In this document: piece by piece, positions 16,514-24,807 of the stretch | Position numbering within the stretch: the stretch's first letter is position 1 | Layout: the number at the start of each line of letters is the position of its first letter | NCBI RefSeq assembly: GCF_008001235.1 | Contig: NZ_CP040751.1 | Location: forward strand, 1,285,001-1,349,000 | From: Salidesulfovibrio onnuriiensis | GTDB taxonomy: Bacteria; Desulfobacterota; Desulfovibrionia; Desulfovibrionales; Desulfovibrionaceae | Direction of reading: 5' to 3' | DNA: 64,000 nucleotides | The notes under the pieces: model-generated | Database searches by the model: none | Seen by the model: only the letters and a program-made list of their open reading frames with translations | What the model was told of the DNA's origin: nothing | Program-made: the position numbers and the translations under genes

Positions 16514-17812
16514 CTAAGCCTCGGTGGCGGGAGCCTCGGCCACGCTGGTGGCGGGCTCGGCGCTGAGCGGCAGGGTGGATGCCAGCATCAGGGAGACGAT
16601 GAAGGAGCCCAGGGCGAAGAGGATCGAGTAGGTGTAGCTGCCCGAAGCGTCCTTGAGATAACCGCCGATGAGCGGCCCGATGAACGGCCCGATGCCCATG
16701 ACGATGAGGGTCGCCAGTCCCCAGATCTTGCCCAGGGTCTTGCGGCCGTAGACCGCGCCCGTGTAGCCCACCACACCGCCGGGAACCACTGCCCAGTACA
16801 CGGCGAAGATGAAGCAGGCCACGACGCCCAGGGCCATGGAGGTTGCGGTCTGGAACAGCAGCAGGGCGCACGCGGCCGCGCCGGTGAGCGGGCCGAAGAT
16901 GAGCATGCGTTTGCGGCCCTGGGACTCGCACTTGGAGGCCTGGACCACCTTGTCAGCGATAATCCCCATGATGGGCATGGAGAAGATGCCCACCACGCCG
17001 ATGGTCACGTACAGGTTGGTGGCCTTGTTCAGGGAGATGCCGAGGTCCGAGGTCCAGTAGCTGACCATCTGGGTCCAGACCAGAAATTCCGCCAGCATGC
17101 TGGTCAGGAAGGTCAGGATCACGCACCAGATGGGATAGGTGGAAAATGCTTCCTTGATGCCCCAGACGTATTCCTTGGCGGCACCCGCCGGGGAGGGCAT
17201 TTCGCCGGAGGCGGTCATGCCGTAGTCCTCGGGGTTTCTCTTGGCCAGGGCGGCCGCCACGAGCAGACAGGCCAGGGTGAGCAGGCCGAGGAGCTGCATG
17301 GCCGAGCGCCAGGCGTCGCCCTGCGCGCCGGCCAGGCTTTCCTTGACGAACAGGCTCATGATCACCTGGGACATGGGCGCGCCCATGAAGGCGATGCCGA
17401 ACATCTTTGCGTAGTTCTTGCCCACGAACCACTTGCGCACGGAGATGGTGGAGGAAACCCAGAGCATGCCCGTGGCGATCCCGGCCAGGACGCCGTAGGA
17501 GGCGTAGTAGAAATACAGGTTGGTTGCGTAGCTGGTGACGTAGAAACCGGCCGCGCCGAAGATGGCGCCCAGGAAATACACGGGCTTGGTGCCCCATTTG
17601 TCGAGGATCATGCCGCACAGGAATGCGAAGATGGCGTAGAACATCATCATGAAGGAATAGCCCAGGGTCACTTCCGCCTGGGACCAGCCCATGTCGGCGC
17701 TCATGGGAACCTTCAGGATGGAGAAGGTCGCCCTGTACCCGAAGAGGCAGAAGAGGGCCAGCCAGGAGGCGAAGACCACCGACCATCCGTACAGTTTGCT
17801 CTTGTCTTTCAT
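16514..17812 (-). CDS. MFS transporter, OFA (oxalate/formate antiporter) type
   Basis: A 432-residue protein with 12 predicted membrane segments, starting MKDKSKLYGWSVVFASW. The pattern (GWSQAEVTLGYSFMMMFYAIFAFLCGMILDKWGTK in the first half; a second signature loop MGIIADKV) fits the OFA subfamily of organic-anion carriers. It lies inside the glycyl-radical operon, between the small subunit and the activase. The likely role is import of the arylacetate substrate or export of the decarboxylated product or CO2-linked antiport; which of these is not shown by sequence. Confidence 0.8.
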   Translation of the reverse strand: MKDKSKLYGWSVVFASWLALFCLFGYRATFSILKVPMSADMGWSQAEVTLGYSFMMMFYAIFAFLCGMILDKWGTKPVYFLGAIFGAAGFYVTSYATNLYFYYASYGVLAGIATGMLWVSSTISVRKWFVGKNYAKMFGIAFMGAPMSQVIMSLFVKESLAGAQGDAWRSAMQLLGLLTLACLLVAAALAKRNPEDYGMTASGEMPSPAGAAKEYVWGIKEAFSTYPIWCVILTFLTSMLAEFLVWTQMVSYWTSDLGISLNKATNLYVTIGVVGIFSMPIMGIIADKVVQASKCESQGRKRMLIFGPLTGAAACALLLFQTATSMALGVVACFIFAVYWAVVPGGVVGYTGAVYGRKTLGKIWGLATLIVMGIGPFIGPLIGGYLKDASGSYTYSILFALGSFIVSLMLASTLPLSAEPATSVAEAPATEA

Positions 17813-17908
17813 AATCGTACCTTCCTAACCCTTGTCGCAGCGCGGGCTGCGTGGTTGGCGCGATGTCGGCCGGGGGAACGCTCCCCCCGGCCGGAGAATG
17901 TGCGAAGG

Positions 17909-18169
17909 TTATTTCGCCTCGAACATCTCGCAGGTGATGGCGGTCATGTCGCCGTAGGCCATGAACTTGGGTTCCTGGGTGCTGGCCCCGCAGATTCCCT
18001 TGAAGGATGCTTCTTCCACGTAGTTCGCGCAGAATTTGCATTTCGGGAGCTGGGTGTAGCCCTTGGGAGCCTCGGCATCGGCCTGGACGAATTCGCCGGT
18101 CAGGCGGTCAATGCCCTTGTCCACGTCCACGGGGATGAATTCACGGGTGTCGCGGTATTCCAATTTCAT
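17909..18169 (-). CDS. hpdC: HpdC-like Fe-S small subunit of the glycyl-radical decarboxylase
   Basis: An 86-residue protein, the same length as the small (gamma) subunit of 4-hydroxyphenylacetate decarboxylase. It starts 2 nt after the large-subunit stop codon. Four cysteines are present: C44 and C47 (PKCKFC), C60 (KGIC) and C80 (ITC). They match the C-terminal [4Fe-4S] ligands of the known subunit. The N-terminal half aligns in spacing with known HpdC (around PVDVDKGIDRL), but from memory of the Clostridioides sequence all of its N-terminal cluster ligands (one His, three Cys) are replaced here. It therefore probably carries one cluster, not two. It should form the hetero-oligomer with HpdB. 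Confidence 0.85.
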   Translation of the reverse strand: MKLEYRDTREFIPVDVDKGIDRLTGEFVQADAEAPKGYTQLPKCKFCANYVEEASFKGICGASTQEPKFMAYGDMTAITCEMFEAK

Positions 18170-18171
18170 AA

Positions 18172-20886
18172 TTAAACCCCTTCGTATTCGGTTCTTGCGA
18201 TGAGTTCGTCCTGCACGGCCTTGCCGATCTCGACCCAGTACTGGGTGAAGCCGGCAACGCGGACCATGAGGTCGCGGTATTCGTCCGGATTGTCCTGCGC
18301 CTTCCTGAGCATCTTGGAGTCCACCACGTTGTACTGAACGTGGAAGCCGCCCTTGCGCATGTAGGCCTTGGTGAGGTCCACGAGCTTGCGGGAGCCTTCC
18401 ACGCCCTTGATGGCGCTGGGGTGGATCTTGATGTTCAGCTGGGAGTTCTGGGACATGGAGTGGTCCCAGATGGAGGCGGAGTTCATGAGTGCGAACGGGC
18501 CGTTGCGGTCCGTGCCCGGGTATGCGGACAGGGAGGCGTCCGCAAAGGTGGTGCCGGCCAGGCGGCCGTCCGGGGAGGCGATGGTTGCAGAACCCATGGC
18601 GCCGTGCGTGGAGACCGAGATCTGGCAGGGGTACATGGGGTGGCCGTAGAGGGACTCGTAGTTGTAGCAGTCCGGGCAGAAGAAGTTCTCCCATTCCAGG
18701 AGAATCTGGTCCGCATAGGCCTCGTCGTTGCCGTACTTGGGTGCCTGCAGGCACTGGAAGTGCAGCTCGTCCCACTTGCCGTCGTCGTCGTCGCGCTTCT
18801 GCTGGTCGGCGATGGAGAAGGAGTTGACCTCGTGGGCGGTGCGGAAACCGAAGTTTTCCTTGAGCGCCTTCTTGAAGGTTTCCAGGTCGACCTTCTTGTC
18901 GTCGAAGACCAGCTTGCGGATGGCGGCCAGCGAGTTCACGCAGGTGACGGTGCCGGTGGATTCCACGTTGTAGGTGGCGTTGTAGCGGTAGCCCAGTTCG
19001 TTGATGAGGTGGCCGTTTTCCAGGCAGTCCGGCTTGAGCATGGAGTTGAACACGGCCATGTTGTTCTTGCGCCAGACATCGTGCTGGATGTTGTTGGTCA
19101 GGGCCAGCACGTCCACGGCTTCCTGCCAGTAGAGCTTGAACTGTTCCCAGAGCTCTTCATAGGTGTCCAGGCGCTTGCCGTGCGGCTGGAAGACCTGTTC
19201 GCCGGAGCGCTGGTCAATGCCGTTGTACAGGGTCAGTTCCAGGATCTTGGGCATGGACACGAAGTGGACGCCGACGCTGGTGGGTTGGCCGCAGCCGCCG
19301 GGGATCCAGTATTCCTTGCCGTTCAGGTGCAGGGGCTTCCAGCATCCGGCCGAGGTTTCCAGACAGCCGCCGATGGCCCAGGCGCGGGCTTCCTCGATGT
19401 GCATGCCTTCGGGACCGTAGTGCGAGAGCAGGAAGTCCTGGGCGATCTGGTTGTTCATGAAGGCCGGGTAGCCCGCGCCGGTCTTGATGACTTCGGCGGC
19501 CAGCACCAGGAAGTCCTCGGGCAGCTTCTCGTCGTAGAGCAGCGCGATGGTGGACTGGGGCATGGCGTTGGACGCGGCGGCCTTGAGCACCAGGTATTCC
19601 AGGCGGTTGACCGCGGACTTGCCATCCTTGTCCAGACCACCTACTGATACGGTGTTGAAGGTGTTGCCGGAGAGAACGCCGCCGACAACGCCCATGGAAG
19701 CAAAGCAGTCGATGGAGGTCTTGACGAGCCTGTCGAGTTCGAGCAGTTCCAGTGCTTCGTCCTCGGTCAGTCGTCCGGCCTCGATGTCCTGTTCGAAGTA
19801 GGGATACAGAACCTGTCCGATGCGGCCGGGGGACATGCCGGAAATGGCATCCTCGTTCAGAACGGCCAAATGGATGGTTTCGATCATCTGGAAGGCTTCG
19901 CGGAAGGTGCGCGGGGGATTGTGAGCGATCCATTCCAGGCATTCCGCGATCTCGGCGTATTCCTTGCGCTGGGTGCCGTCCTTTTCGGCGGCTTCCAGCC
20001 TGCGGGCTTCCTCTGCGTAGTTGAGGATCCACTTCTGCACGCCTTCAACAACATGAATCACTGCCTCGTAGTTGTAGAGGCGGTTCATGCCCACCATGCC
20101 GTCGCCGTCGGCGCGACCGGCCACCTTGTCCTTCATTTCCCGGGCAATCTTGATGATGCCGTCGAAACCGTATTCCAAGGGGTAGTAGTAGTTGATGACC
20201 TCGCGGCCCTGCGGCAGCGTGTACCCGGAGTCGAACATGCACACGATGTTGCGCATGATCTTTTCCTTGGTCTCGTAGTTGGGCACCATCTGCTCGTACT
20301 TGTGGCCCAGGTCGTCAACGGACTTGCCGACCCACATCTTGGAGAGCTCGATCAGGGCGGGAACCTCTTCCTGGCGCATGCCGAACTTGCCCGCAATGGA
20401 GATGACCTTGCCGAAGCTGGCGACCACGTTGCCGCCGCCCTGGCCGAACTTGGAGTGTTCGTCCGCGGAGGCGGAGCCGCGCTTCATGGCGTCCTGGTAG
20501 AGTTCATCTTCCTTGGCCACGTAGAAGCCTTCCGAGAGCCACGGCATGGGGAAGGAGCCCCTGAAGAAGGGAGCCTTGTGCATGACCAGCTTTTCACCCG
20601 GGTAGATGACCGGGGTGAGGTTGCTGAAGGCCCGCTTCAGGGCCTTGGCCCTGCGCACCACGGGAATCTCGCTGTCGAGCTTCATGTATTCGCGGGTGTA
20701 CCAGTAGGGGAATTCGTTGTTGGCCGAAGACAGGGTCTTCATGAAGATGTTCTTGAGCTTCTTCACGCGGTCGTGAGGTTCGAGGACGATCTCGCGATCC
20801 ACGATTTCCGTGGGTGCGGTGCCGCACGCCTGGAAATCCATGGAGATGCCCGCATCAGCCATGACTTCCTTGAATGTTTTAGCCAT
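18172..20886 (-). CDS. hpdB: Glycyl-radical arylacetate decarboxylase, large subunit (HPAD type)
   Basis: A 904-residue glycyl-radical enzyme of the 4-hydroxyphenylacetate decarboxylase clade. It matches Clostridioides HpdB closely by recall in many blocks ([36 protein letters not shown]). The thiyl Cys is C508 in GGCLETS with E510 two residues on. E642 lies in NVESTGTVT, His in GVHF is kept, and the radical glycine is G879 in RVAGFTQYW, 25 residues from the end. The family decarboxylates 4-hydroxyphenylacetate to p-cresol. Phenylacetate or indoleacetate are alternatives, though the indoleacetate enzyme lacks a small subunit. First gene of the operon. Confidence 0.9.
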   Translation of the reverse strand: MAKTFKEVMADAGISMDFQACGTAPTEIVDREIVLEPHDRVKKLKNIFMKTLSSANNEFPYWYTREYMKLDSEIPVVRRAKALKRAFSNLTPVIYPGEKLVMHKAPFFRGSFPMPWLSEGFYVAKEDELYQDAMKRGSASADEHSKFGQGGGNVVASFGKVISIAGKFGMRQEEVPALIELSKMWVGKSVDDLGHKYEQMVPNYETKEKIMRNIVCMFDSGYTLPQGREVINYYYPLEYGFDGIIKIAREMKDKVAGRADGDGMVGMNRLYNYEAVIHVVEGVQKWILNYAEEARRLEAAEKDGTQRKEYAEIAECLEWIAHNPPRTFREAFQMIETIHLAVLNEDAISGMSPGRIGQVLYPYFEQDIEAGRLTEDEALELLELDRLVKTSIDCFASMGVVGGVLSGNTFNTVSVGGLDKDGKSAVNRLEYLVLKAAASNAMPQSTIALLYDEKLPEDFLVLAAEVIKTGAGYPAFMNNQIAQDFLLSHYGPEGMHIEEARAWAIGGCLETSAGCWKPLHLNGKEYWIPGGCGQPTSVGVHFVSMPKILELTLYNGIDQRSGEQVFQPHGKRLDTYEELWEQFKLYWQEAVDVLALTNNIQHDVWRKNNMAVFNSMLKPDCLENGHLINELGYRYNATYNVESTGTVTCVNSLAAIRKLVFDDKKVDLETFKKALKENFGFRTAHEVNSFSIADQQKRDDDDGKWDELHFQCLQAPKYGNDEAYADQILLEWENFFCPDCYNYESLYGHPMYPCQISVSTHGAMGSATIASPDGRLAGTTFADASLSAYPGTDRNGPFALMNSASIWDHSMSQNSQLNIKIHPSAIKGVEGSRKLVDLTKAYMRKGGFHVQYNVVDSKMLRKAQDNPDEYRDLMVRVAGFTQYWVEIGKAVQDELIARTEYEGV

Positions 20887-20944
20887 ATGAAGCCTCCGGT
20901 TAATGGTGAATGGACAACATTTACGATCAGAACGACCTTTGCAT

Positions 20945-20960
20945 TACAGGGAGCGTGCCA
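20945..20960 (-). promoter_or_regulatory. Candidate sigma-54 promoter of the decarboxylase operon
   Basis: On the minus strand TGGCACG (the -24 box) is followed after 4 nt by CTGTA in the -12 position. The GG-to-G spacing is correct and the -24 box is perfect; the -12 box deviates (CTGT for TTGC). It lies 59 bp upstream of the hpdB ATG, and a sigma-54 activator gene is divergent next to it. Confidence 0.6.
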
Positions 20961-21058
20961 ACCGGATGGAAACATGGCTGAATTTGTTATATATCTTTTA
21001 ATTTCAAGACGTTGTGCCCAGGTTTTCAAGTGGAAAACGGGAGGAGTTTCTAACGGCA

Positions 21059-21080
21059 GGTGTAAACGAACGTGACGGTG
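21059..21080 (+). promoter_or_regulatory. Candidate activator (enhancer) site 1
   Basis: GGTGTAAAC-GAA-CGTGAC-G-GTG. A second copy with 19 of 22 identical bases lies in opposite orientation at 21323-21344. Site 1 sits about 100-115 bp upstream of the candidate sigma-54 promoter, a normal distance for an enhancer-bound activator. Confidence 0.55.
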
Positions 21081-21322
21081 AAAGACGGTGTGTATTCCTC
21101 TCGGGATGAGGGGAAAAATTGGTTTATTATTAATTAATAAAAACAAACAGTTGAAAGCATAATCGCTATGATAATCAGTGCTGTTTTGGGGGTAAGGTGT
21201 TTAATTCCTTGTCCATTGCATTGTGCAGCGAAAGTTAGGGATATCGCGTGGCAATGGATTGAAATGACTTGATAAAAGGATGGTGTTGTTTATGATGACA
21301 ACCAAGAAATGTGGTCGTGACA

Positions 21323-21344
21323 CACTGTCACGGTTGTTTACACC
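21323..21344 (-). promoter_or_regulatory. Candidate activator (enhancer) site 2
   Basis: Reads GGTGTAAAC-AAC-CGTGAC-A-GTG on the minus strand. It overlaps a 17-bp inverted repeat CGTGACA-CAC-TGTCACG at 21316-21332. It lies just before the preferred start codon of the activator gene, so it could also serve autoregulation. Confidence 0.5.
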
Positions 21345-21390
21345 TTTGCGGTGTGTTGAATCGAGCGGTGACGCAAAAGGGGAGATCGGT

Positions 21391-22914
21391 ATGGAAGGCT
21401 TGAAGCCGGAACCGGGCGGCTGGAAGCGCGCGGGCACGGATTCCCAGGAGCTGGAAGGCGGGACCTTTGAAATCAAGGCCTTTGCCGAGGGTATTCAGGT
21501 GTTCGAAAACATTGAGCGTTTTTCCGAAATGAAACACCTGATCGAGTTCCAGCGCAAGGTTATCGATTACTGTGCGGACGCCCTCATGGTGGTGGATAAG
21601 GCGGGCATCATCGTCTACATCAACGACAGCTTCTGCGAGGTGCACAACGTCCGCATAGACGAGGTGCTCGGCAAGCACGTCACCGACGTCATCGACAACA
21701 CGCGCATGCACGTGGTGGCCCAGACCTGCACCGCGGAGCACGACCATTTCCAGGACATTTCAGGTCAACCCTACGTGGTTTCGCGCATTCCCATCGTGGA
21801 GAACGGGGAATGTGTGGGCGTGGTGGGCATGATCCGCTTCCGGTATATGGAGGAGGTCCAGCTCCTGACCGACAAGATCCGCCGGTTGCAGAAAAAGATC
21901 AAGGATCTGAGGGCGCTGCGCTCGGCCCACCTGGATACCAAATACAGCTTCGACAACATTATCGGCGTGGCCGAGAAGATCCGGCTGGCCAAGGATATCT
22001 GTATGCAGGCGGCCCAGACCGACGCCACCATATTGCTGCAAGGCGAATCCGGCGTGGGCAAGGAGGTCTTTGCCCAGAGCATCCACGCCCACAGCCCGAG
22101 GTCGGGCGGTCCGTTCATTCGGCTCAATTGCAGCGCCATCCAGCAGAGCATCATCGAGTCCGAGCTGTTCGGCTATGAGGAGGGAGCCTTTACCGGTGCG
22201 CGCAAGGGCGGACGCAAGGGCAAGTTCGAGCTGGCCCATGAGGGCACCATTTTCCTGGACGAAATAGGGGACATGCCCCTTTCCGCGCAGGTCAAGCTGC
22301 TGCGGGTTATCCAGGAAAAGGAGGTGGAGCGGCTGGGCAGTGAAAAGCTCATTGACGTGGACGTGCGCATCATTGCGGCAACCAACAGGAATCTCAAGGA
22401 AATGGTCGCCGAGGGTACCTTCCGTGAGGACCTTTTCTATCGGCTCAACGTCATACCCGTGGTCATTCCGCCCCTGCGGGAAGTTCCCGAGGAGATCCCC
22501 CGGCTGGCCAAGAGCTTCTGGCAGCGCATTTCCCGGAAGCACGGCATATTCCACAAGGTGCTGACCCCGCGCGCCATCCTCGTCCTCCAGAATCACCACT
22601 GGAAAGGAAATGTCCGGGAACTGAAGAACGTGCTGGAGCGGCTGCTGGTCATGGTCCGCCACGACCACATCTGCGAGCAGGACGTGCAGCGGGTGCTCAT
22701 TCAGAGCACGGTGTCCCCGGAAAACGAGGACAAGATGTTCGACGAGGGCAAGTTCGGGCTGACCGCCCTGGTGGAAAAGACCGAGCGCCGGGCCATCCGG
22801 TCCGCCCTGGCCACGGCCGAGGGCAACCGGTCCAAGGCCGCCAAGCTGCTCGGCATCTCCAGGCCCCTGCTTTACAAGAAGATGGCCAAGTACGGGCTGG
22901 ATACCCAGGATTAA
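21391..22914 (+). CDS. Sigma-54-dependent transcriptional activator with PAS domain
   Basis: 507 residues from the ATG at 21391. I prefer this start because GGGGAG lies 6 nt before it, and because the in-frame ATG at 21280 would put an apparent operator (21323-21344) inside the gene. A PAS sensory domain occupies about residues 45-150. The AAA+ domain has Walker A GESGVGKE at 217-225, the sigma-54 contact loop GAFTGA at 265-270, and Walker B IFLDEIGD. A Fis-type helix-turn-helix closes the protein (NRSKAAKLLGISRPLLYKK). Divergent from the decarboxylase operon, it most likely senses an aromatic ligand or redox signal and switches that operon on. Confidence 0.85.
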   Translation: MEGLKPEPGGWKRAGTDSQELEGGTFEIKAFAEGIQVFENIERFSEMKHLIEFQRKVIDYCADALMVVDKAGIIVYINDSFCEVHNVRIDEVLGKHVTDVIDNTRMHVVAQTCTAEHDHFQDISGQPYVVSRIPIVENGECVGVVGMIRFRYMEEVQLLTDKIRRLQKKIKDLRALRSAHLDTKYSFDNIIGVAEKIRLAKDICMQAAQTDATILLQGESGVGKEVFAQSIHAHSPRSGGPFIRLNCSAIQQSIIESELFGYEEGAFTGARKGGRKGKFELAHEGTIFLDEIGDMPLSAQVKLLRVIQEKEVERLGSEKLIDVDVRIIAATNRNLKEMVAEGTFREDLFYRLNVIPVVIPPLREVPEEIPRLAKSFWQRISRKHGIFHKVLTPRAILVLQNHHWKGNVRELKNVLERLLVMVRHDHICEQDVQRVLIQSTVSPENEDKMFDEGKFGLTALVEKTERRAIRSALATAEGNRSKAAKLLGISRPLLYKKMAKYGLDTQD

Positions 22915-23747
22915 AGGCTGTCGGGCACGCCCCGGTCCACCACTTCGCGCACCAGTTCCGGCGTCCAGACCACGCCCACCTGGGTCTCGGCGCTTGCGAG
23001 GCCGGGCGCGCCCATGTCCAGCAGGCGGCCGCTGTACAGGCCGAGCCACTGGTCCACCACCGGTGTGTCCCGGAGCGTCCGGACCGGACCGTCTTCCCTC
23101 AGGGCGAAGTATCCCCCGAACTCACGGGCCACCACCGGCGCGCCCGAACAGCCCGCGTGCATGTGTCCGGAAAGCAGGATGTACGATTCCCGGGGCAGGC
23201 CCGCGGCCAGCGCACAGCTGACCCCGATGGGGTGCTCGCGGTAGTCGCGCCCGCCGGGGAAACCGAACAGCAGCGCGCCCTTGCCCGTGGGGAGGTACAT
23301 GTCCTCCACCTGGGCGTACCCCTTTTCCGTGTGGGGCATGTCGATGCCGGCGAGTTCCCAGAACGGGTGGTCGAGGGCCTCCGGGGCGGCCCATTCCCGG
23401 AGCGCATCGCAACTGACGGAGGCGATGTCGCACCAGTCGTTTTCCTCCGGTCGCGGGTGCATCCGGAATATTCCCTGCGTTCCCTGATAGGGGCTGAAGG
23501 CCGCCACCTTGTCCGGCCCGTGATACATCGTCACCAGGACTTTTCTGGGAGCCCTGTCTCCCCGTTTGCGGGCCATGGCCGAGACCCCGCCCGTGAAGTT
23601 GTGCAGCGCCGTGACCAGGTGGGGGCAGTCGGGGCCCGAGACCAGGAAGGCGGTCCCGATGGCCTGGCTGGAATCGCCGAACGTGAGGACAAGGCGCACC
23701 ACGTTGGCCGCTGCCGGGTCCGGGGGAAATGTCTCGTGCCTCATGGT
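22911..23747 (-). CDS. Trypsin-like serine peptidase-fold protein, no signal peptide
   Basis: 278 residues from the ATG at 23747. It looks like a chymotrypsin-fold peptidase: His48 in LVTALHNF, Asp103 or 106 in ENDWCDIASV, and Ser200 in AGCSGAPVV (the GxSGxP nucleophile block). GTAFLVS before the His is the classic first strand. There is no N-terminal signal or membrane helix and no PDZ domain, so a cytosolic or unconventional role is likely, unlike DegP. The gene overlaps the end of the sigma-54 activator tail to tail by 4 nt and is followed upstream by a small membrane-protein gene on the same strand. Confidence 0.7.
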   Translation of the reverse strand, partial: TMRHETFPPDPAAANVVRLVLTFGDSSQAIGTAFLVSGPDCPHLVTALHNFTGGVSAMARKRGDRAPRKVLVTMYHGPDKVAAFSPYQGTQGIFRMHPRPEENDWCDIASVSCDALREWAAPEALDHPFWELAGIDMPHTEKGYAQVEDMYLPTGKGALLFGFPGGRDYREHPIGVSCALAAGLPRESYILLSGHMHAGCSGAPVVAREFGGYFALREDGPVRTLRDTPVVDQWLGLYSGRLLDMGAPGLASAETQVGVVWTPELVREVVDRGVPDSL

Positions 23748-23764
23748 CGGTCTCCGGTGGTCGC

Positions 23765-24289
23765 TTAGCTGCCTATCCGGCCCCGGTGCCTGATCATGGC
23801 GTTCAGCTCGGCGCTCAGCTCGGACAGGTTTGTCGGGATCATGTTCGCGGGGACATGCACCCGCCCCTCGTTGCCGCCCAGGCCGAGGCCGATCCACAGC
23901 CTGCGCCGGAATCCCAGCCGTTCCAGCCCGCGCGGCAGCAGGGAGATGGCCAGGGAGTCGTGGAGCGGGCCGTGGTATTCGCCCAGCTGGTCGATGTCGT
24001 CCCAGCGGATGGTGGTGGGGCCCAGGAGCGAGCAGTCCAGGAAGACACCCATGGTCGATGTGGCGAACCAGGGGGTGCTGCGGAACATGCGCCATGCGCA
24101 AAGGGCGGCCGAACAGGCCAGGGCGCCGGCCAGCGGGAGCAGGACCAGGACATAGATGTCCGGGCCGCTTTCGTAAAAGTTTGGCCTGGAAAACCGGGCA
24201 TGCAGCAGGTACAGCAGAAGGGCGAGCCCCAGCCCCCGGGCCGCGAGGGCCCGTGCCAGCCGGGAACGGACGGGATACATACGGTGCAT
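23765..24289 (-). CDS. Membrane protein of unknown function (PH-like C-terminus)
   Basis: A 174-residue protein. The ATG at 24289 has AGGAGA upstream. Two hydrophobic segments occur near residues 15-30 and 45-66. The C-terminal half (MGVFLDCSLLGPTTIRWDDIDQLGEY...) resembles the small bacterial PH-domain/STM3941-like membrane proteins, in which a TIxWxDI motif is common. No function is known to me. It precedes the peptidase-fold gene by 17 bp and the two probably form one transcript. The 189 bp upstream (24290-24478) show nothing recognisable. Confidence 0.55.
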   Translation of the reverse strand: MHRMYPVRSRLARALAARGLGLALLLYLLHARFSRPNFYESGPDIYVLVLLPLAGALACSAALCAWRMFRSTPWFATSTMGVFLDCSLLGPTTIRWDDIDQLGEYHGPLHDSLAISLLPRGLERLGFRRRLWIGLGLGGNEGRVHVPANMIPTNLSELSAELNAMIRHRGRIGS

Positions 24290-24478
24290 GGGATTCTCCT
24301 GCTTTTTCTCACCATACAGCAAGCCATCCGGCCCGGAAAGAGGGTTAGAGGCGCATGTGTCCTGTGTTTTCCTCGGGCAAAAAATCGAGGCTCCAGGCGG
24401 CAAGGGAAAAGCCCCGCAACACTTCAACGCGTTGTGGGACTTCAATTCTCTGGGGCGTCAAAGCCCGGAAGGGAAATG

Positions 24479-24676
24479 CTATTTCGACAAGACCGCCTTC
24501 ATGTGCTCGTATTCGTCGGCCGTGATCTCGCCTTTGGCGTACTTTTCCCTGATGATTCGCAGCGAGTCGTCCCGATCCGGTCCGCCGCCCTGCCGGGGGC
24601 CGACGCCATGAAAGAGCTTGGACCCCAGGTACACAACGACCAGCACGAGAAGGATCATCCAGATGATTCCGAACAT
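24479..24676 (-). CDS. SHOCT-domain small membrane protein (main frame)
   Basis: The open frame encodes 65 residues: a single membrane helix (FGIIWMILLVLVVVYLGSKLF) and a C-terminal SHOCT domain (IIREKYAKGEITADEYEHMKAVL). SHOCT is a short helical module often found at the end of small membrane proteins and thought to mediate oligomerisation. The ATG at 24676 has no separate ribosome-binding site. Just upstream, in another frame, lies a 27-codon open frame whose sequence looks like the missing N-terminus (see 24655-24738). Confidence 0.75.
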   Translation of the reverse strand: MFGIIWMILLVLVVVYLGSKLFHGVGPRQGGGPDRDDSLRIIREKYAKGEITADEYEHMKAVLSK

Positions 24677-24738
24677 GCCGCCCCCATGAACCAGCCGTTA
24701 CCGCCGTTGTTCAGGATTCCCCAATTGCAACTCCACAT
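24655..24738 (-). other. Likely N-terminal part of the SHOCT protein, out of frame at a G5 tract
   Basis: A GGAGAGG ribosome-binding site precedes an ATG that encodes MWSCNWGILNNGGNGWFMG, then goes off into a short tail. Adding one G to the five-G run at 24681-24685 would join it to the SHOCT frame as ...WFMGGGMFGIIWM. The Trp/Gly/Asn-rich start is typical of SHOCT membrane proteins. This is a real frameshift, a phase-variable tract, or a sequencing error. Confidence 0.55.
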
Positions 24739-24807
24739 GATTTCCTCTCCTTGCAGGAATGCGAGGCGAGGGGGAGCAGGACTCCCCCTCGCGTTCGATA
24801 TCCGGGA

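Noticed and set aside
15446..18175. Long plus-strand open frame of 909 codons opposite the activase and MFS genes
   Set aside because: It is a shadow of the codon bias of the minus-strand genes; low-complexity His/Gly/Val/Asp-rich translation and no recognisable domain.
18172..20886. Choline TMA-lyase, isethionate lyase or indoleacetate decarboxylase
   Set aside because: The sequence blocks and the adjacent HpdC-type small subunit fit the hydroxyphenylacetate decarboxylase clade; the known indoleacetate enzyme has no small subunit. Substrate is still open within arylacetates.
21280..21390. Extended N-terminus of the sigma-54 activator from the ATG at 21280
   Set aside because: It would place an apparent operator inside the gene and lacks a good ribosome-binding site; the ATG at 21391 has GGGGAG at correct spacing.
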